DNA from: Kitasatospora sp. GAS204B
GTDB lineage: Bacteria > Actinomycetota > Actinomycetes > Streptomycetales > Streptomycetaceae
Length of the DNA stretch: 64,000 nucleotides
Direction: 5' to 3'
Assembly: GCF_029892155.1 (NCBI RefSeq)
Contig: NZ_JARZAG010000001.1
Location: forward strand, 186,001-250,000
Translations under genes and position numbers: made by a program
Shown here: one piece after another, positions 62,456 through 64,000 of the stretch
Numbering within the stretch: position 1 is the stretch's first letter
How the letters are laid out: the number at the start of each line of letters is the position of its first letter
The notes under the pieces: model-generated
Seen by the model: the letters and a program-made list of their open reading frames with translations, nothing else
Told to the model about the DNA's origin: nothing
Databases searched by the model: none

Positions 62456-62732
62456 CCTTGCCGGCCCAGTCTATAGGGCGGCGCAAGGCCATTTGCGCCA
62501 TTGCCGCCGCACGTCACCGCGCGCCCGGGCGGTTAGGAAGTGACGATCTGGGCACAACTTTGTCAATGCCCAGGCACGGAGCTTCCTCGGCCGTGCCACC
62601 CCGGCTGCCCGGGTGGGAACACCGAGGGTATCGGTATGTCCCGTTGTGACCTGATTCGTTCAGGATTATCGTTCCGGCACCGGAGGCCGACGGGAACCGT
62701 CGGCCGTAGTCATTCGTAGATGGGGTCGAGCC
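62456..62732 (+). promoter_or_regulatory. Divergent region ileS leader / dksA-like gene
   Basis: A GGCGCAA/TTGCGCC inverted repeat lies near 62471-62490 next to the T-box start, where the ileS promoter must be. On the plus strand TTGTGA (62644-62649) and TATCGT (62667-62672) are 17 bases apart and form a good promoter for the dksA-like gene 60 bases downstream. Confidence 0.55.
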
Positions 62733-63332
62733 ATGGCTGAGAAGGCAACGGGCACGGGCACCGCCACCAGGCGGGCCCGAAAGGCCGTGGCGGGCGACCA
62801 AGGGGAGGGTTCCGTGACCACGACACGGCGGAAGACCAGCACCACCACCGGACGCGGCGCGGTGACCAGCCGTAACCACACCCCCGCCGCCACCGGCGCC
62901 CGGGCGGCGGTCGCGGCCGGCGCCGAGGCCGTCGACCGGGCCGACCTGCCGGTCCGCCCGGGCGAGGAGCCCTGGACGGCCGTCGAGGTCGCCGAGGTGC
63001 ACGCCGAGCTCAACGGCGAGCTGGTCCGGCTGCGCGACGAGATCGACGCCGCCGAGGCGGCGATCACCGGCCTGATGCGCGACTCCAACGACGGGGCCGG
63101 CGACGACCAGGTGGACGCCGGCACCAAGAACATCAACCGGGAGAGCGAGCTGGCGCTGGCCAACAACGCCCGCGACATGCTCGATCAGACCGAGCGCGCG
63201 CTGCTCCGGCTGGAGGGCGTGGGCTTCGGGGTCTGCGAGTCCTGCGGCCAGGCGGTCGGCAAGGCCCGGCTGCAGGCCTTCCCGCGGGCCACTCTCTGCG
63301 TCTCCTGCAAGGCGAAGCAGGAGCGTCGCTGA
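62733..63332 (+). CDS. DksA/TraR-type zinc-finger protein
   Basis: A 199-residue protein with a basic Thr/Arg/Ala-rich N-terminal tail (~75 residues, possibly nucleic-acid binding) and a DksA/TraR domain: two coiled-coil helices (VHAELNGELVRLRDEIDAAE, ALANNARDMLDQTERALLRL) and a zinc finger with CESCGQ and CVSCK. Family members enter the RNA polymerase secondary channel. The coiled-coil tip Asp residues (RDSNDGAGDDQ) are acidic as in DksA. ATG 62733. Confidence 0.88.
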   Translation: MAEKATGTGTATRRARKAVAGDQGEGSVTTTRRKTSTTTGRGAVTSRNHTPAATGARAAVAAGAEAVDRADLPVRPGEEPWTAVEVAEVHAELNGELVRLRDEIDAAEAAITGLMRDSNDGAGDDQVDAGTKNINRESELALANNARDMLDQTERALLRLEGVGFGVCESCGQAVGKARLQAFPRATLCVSCKAKQERR

Positions 63333-63386
63333 CCACGGCGGTCGAGGGGCGGTCGCCCCTCGGGGTCGAGTCGTCGCGGGCACCGC

Positions 63387-64000
63387 GTGCCGTACGCTCG
63401 ACCCCGTAACGTCGGCCCTTCTCTCTCGGCAGCGGAGCGGATCATCACTACGCCAGGTTCTCCCCAGACCCAGGACGAGCCCACCGGGCCCGCCGAGGCC
63501 GCGGTGTCGGCGCCGACCATGCCGGTCGAGTCGACCGAGCAGGCTGAGCCGGCCGGTGCGAGTGCCGTCGGCGGGTCGGCCGCGGTGCGCCGTCGCCGGC
63601 TCGGGGTGCTCTTCTCGGTGGCGCTGCTCGCCTACCTGATCGACCTGAGCAGCAAGCTGCTGGTGGTGGCCAGGCTGGAGGGCCGTACGCCGATCAAGGT
63701 GATCGGCGACATGGTGACCTTCCAGGTGATCCGCAACCCGGGCGCGGCCTTCGGCATGGGCCAGACCATGACCGTGGTCTTCACCCTGATCGCGGCCGCC
63801 GTGATCGTGGTGATTTGGCGGATCTCGCGCCGGCTCTACAGCCTGCCCTGGGCGATCGCGCTCGGCCTGCTGCTCGGCGGGGCGCTCGGCAACCTGACCG
63901 ACCGGCTGTTCCGCGCCCCCGGGGTACTGCGCGGCCACGTGGTCGACTTCATCTCGGTGCAGCACTTCGCGGTCTTCAACCTGGCCGACTCGGCCATCGT
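63387..64000 (+). CDS. lspA: Lipoprotein signal peptidase (partial)
   Basis: The gene runs off the right edge; about 204 codons are visible. LspA cleaves lipoprotein signal peptides at the membrane. A Pro/Glu/Ala-rich N-terminal extension typical of streptomycetes precedes the helices; [22 protein letters not shown] and FNLADSAI hold the catalytic Asp pair. The start is unclear: the residues SAAERII align with the second to eighth residues of known orthologs, but the aligned first codon is CTC, so GTG 63387 or GTG 63502 must be used, or the true start is unusual. Confidence 0.85.
   Translation, partial: MPYARPRNVGPSLSAAERIITTPGSPQTQDEPTGPAEAAVSAPTMPVESTEQAEPAGASAVGGSAAVRRRRLGVLFSVALLAYLIDLSSKLLVVARLEGRTPIKVIGDMVTFQVIRNPGAAFGMGQTMTVVFTLIAAAVIVVIWRISRRLYSLPWAIALGLLLGGALGNLTDRLFRAPGVLRGHVVDFISVQHFAVFNLADSAI

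Overview
The window is high-GC DNA with strong third-position G/C bias, frequent GTG and TTG starts and ATGA/GTGA stop-start overlaps. Gene content (FtsZ, SepF, DivIVA, the MacS/MacR two-component pair, SAV_6107-type HEPN protein, class II DAHP synthase, translational T-box before ileS) points to a Streptomycetaceae chromosome, Streptomyces or Kitasatospora-like. I cannot decide the genus from the sequence alone. It is core chromosome: I see no prophage, insertion sequence, tRNA, rRNA or CRISPR array.

Layout. 1-7.8 kb: envelope lipid and central metabolism (end of a membrane mannosyltransferase-like gene, PimB-like glycosyltransferase, long-chain acyl-CoA synthetase, SRPBCC protein, ArsA-like protein, glucokinase, an EEP-fold hydrolase). 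8-10.6 kb: a secreted M9 collagenase. 10.6-15.6 kb: membrane protein, esterase, PlsC acyltransferase, MacS/MacR-like two-component system, F420-type NADP reductase. 15.6-19.3 kb: fused anthranilate synthase with a Trp-codon leader and attenuator, divergent from class II DAHP synthase. 19.3-21 kb: iron storage (Bfd and bacterioferritin) and a sulfite-oxidase-like protein. 21-23 kb: PASTA Ser/Thr kinase. 23-28 kb: thiamine genes thiO-thiS-thiG under a TPP riboswitch, plus thiE behind a Rv2175c-like DNA-binding gene. 28-34.4 kb: polyprenyl synthase, metF, a Q/Y-rich membrane protein, a CrtI-like oxidoreductase, HEPN protein, methyltransferase, DUF3040 protein. 34.5-39.3 kb: MoxR-DUF58-transglutaminase operon. 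39.5-40 kb: beta-carbonic anhydrase.

40.3-58.2 kb is the dcw (division and cell wall) cluster in the order rsmH-ftsL-ftsI-murE-murF-mraY-murD-ftsW-murG-ftsQ-ftsZ-yggS-sepF-yggT-divIVA. These genes make lipid II, polymerise it at the septum, and build and position the Z-ring and polar growth machinery. murC and mraZ are not in the cluster, and the ylmD/pgeF gene usual between ftsZ and yggS is missing. A small PIN/antitoxin pair sits between divIVA and ileS. The window ends with ileS (T-box controlled), a DksA/TraR-like zinc protein and the start of lspA.

The gene set strongly resembles the Mycobacterium tuberculosis block Rv2188c-Rv2145c (PimB', FadD15, SRPBCC, ArsA-like, PlsC, GT87, AroG, PknL, Rv2175c, IdsA2, MetF-like, DUF3040, dcw genes), so the region appears to be an old actinobacterial neighbourhood with local insertions. 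Regulation visible in the sequence includes four cis-acting RNA or iron switches and a repeated TAnnnT-6/7-nt-start pattern that suggests several leaderless transcripts. No clearly new multi-gene system was found; the best leads are the ftsZ control region, the trp leader, the ArsA-like protein without a P-loop, the missing ylmD and the HEPN-methyltransferase pair.
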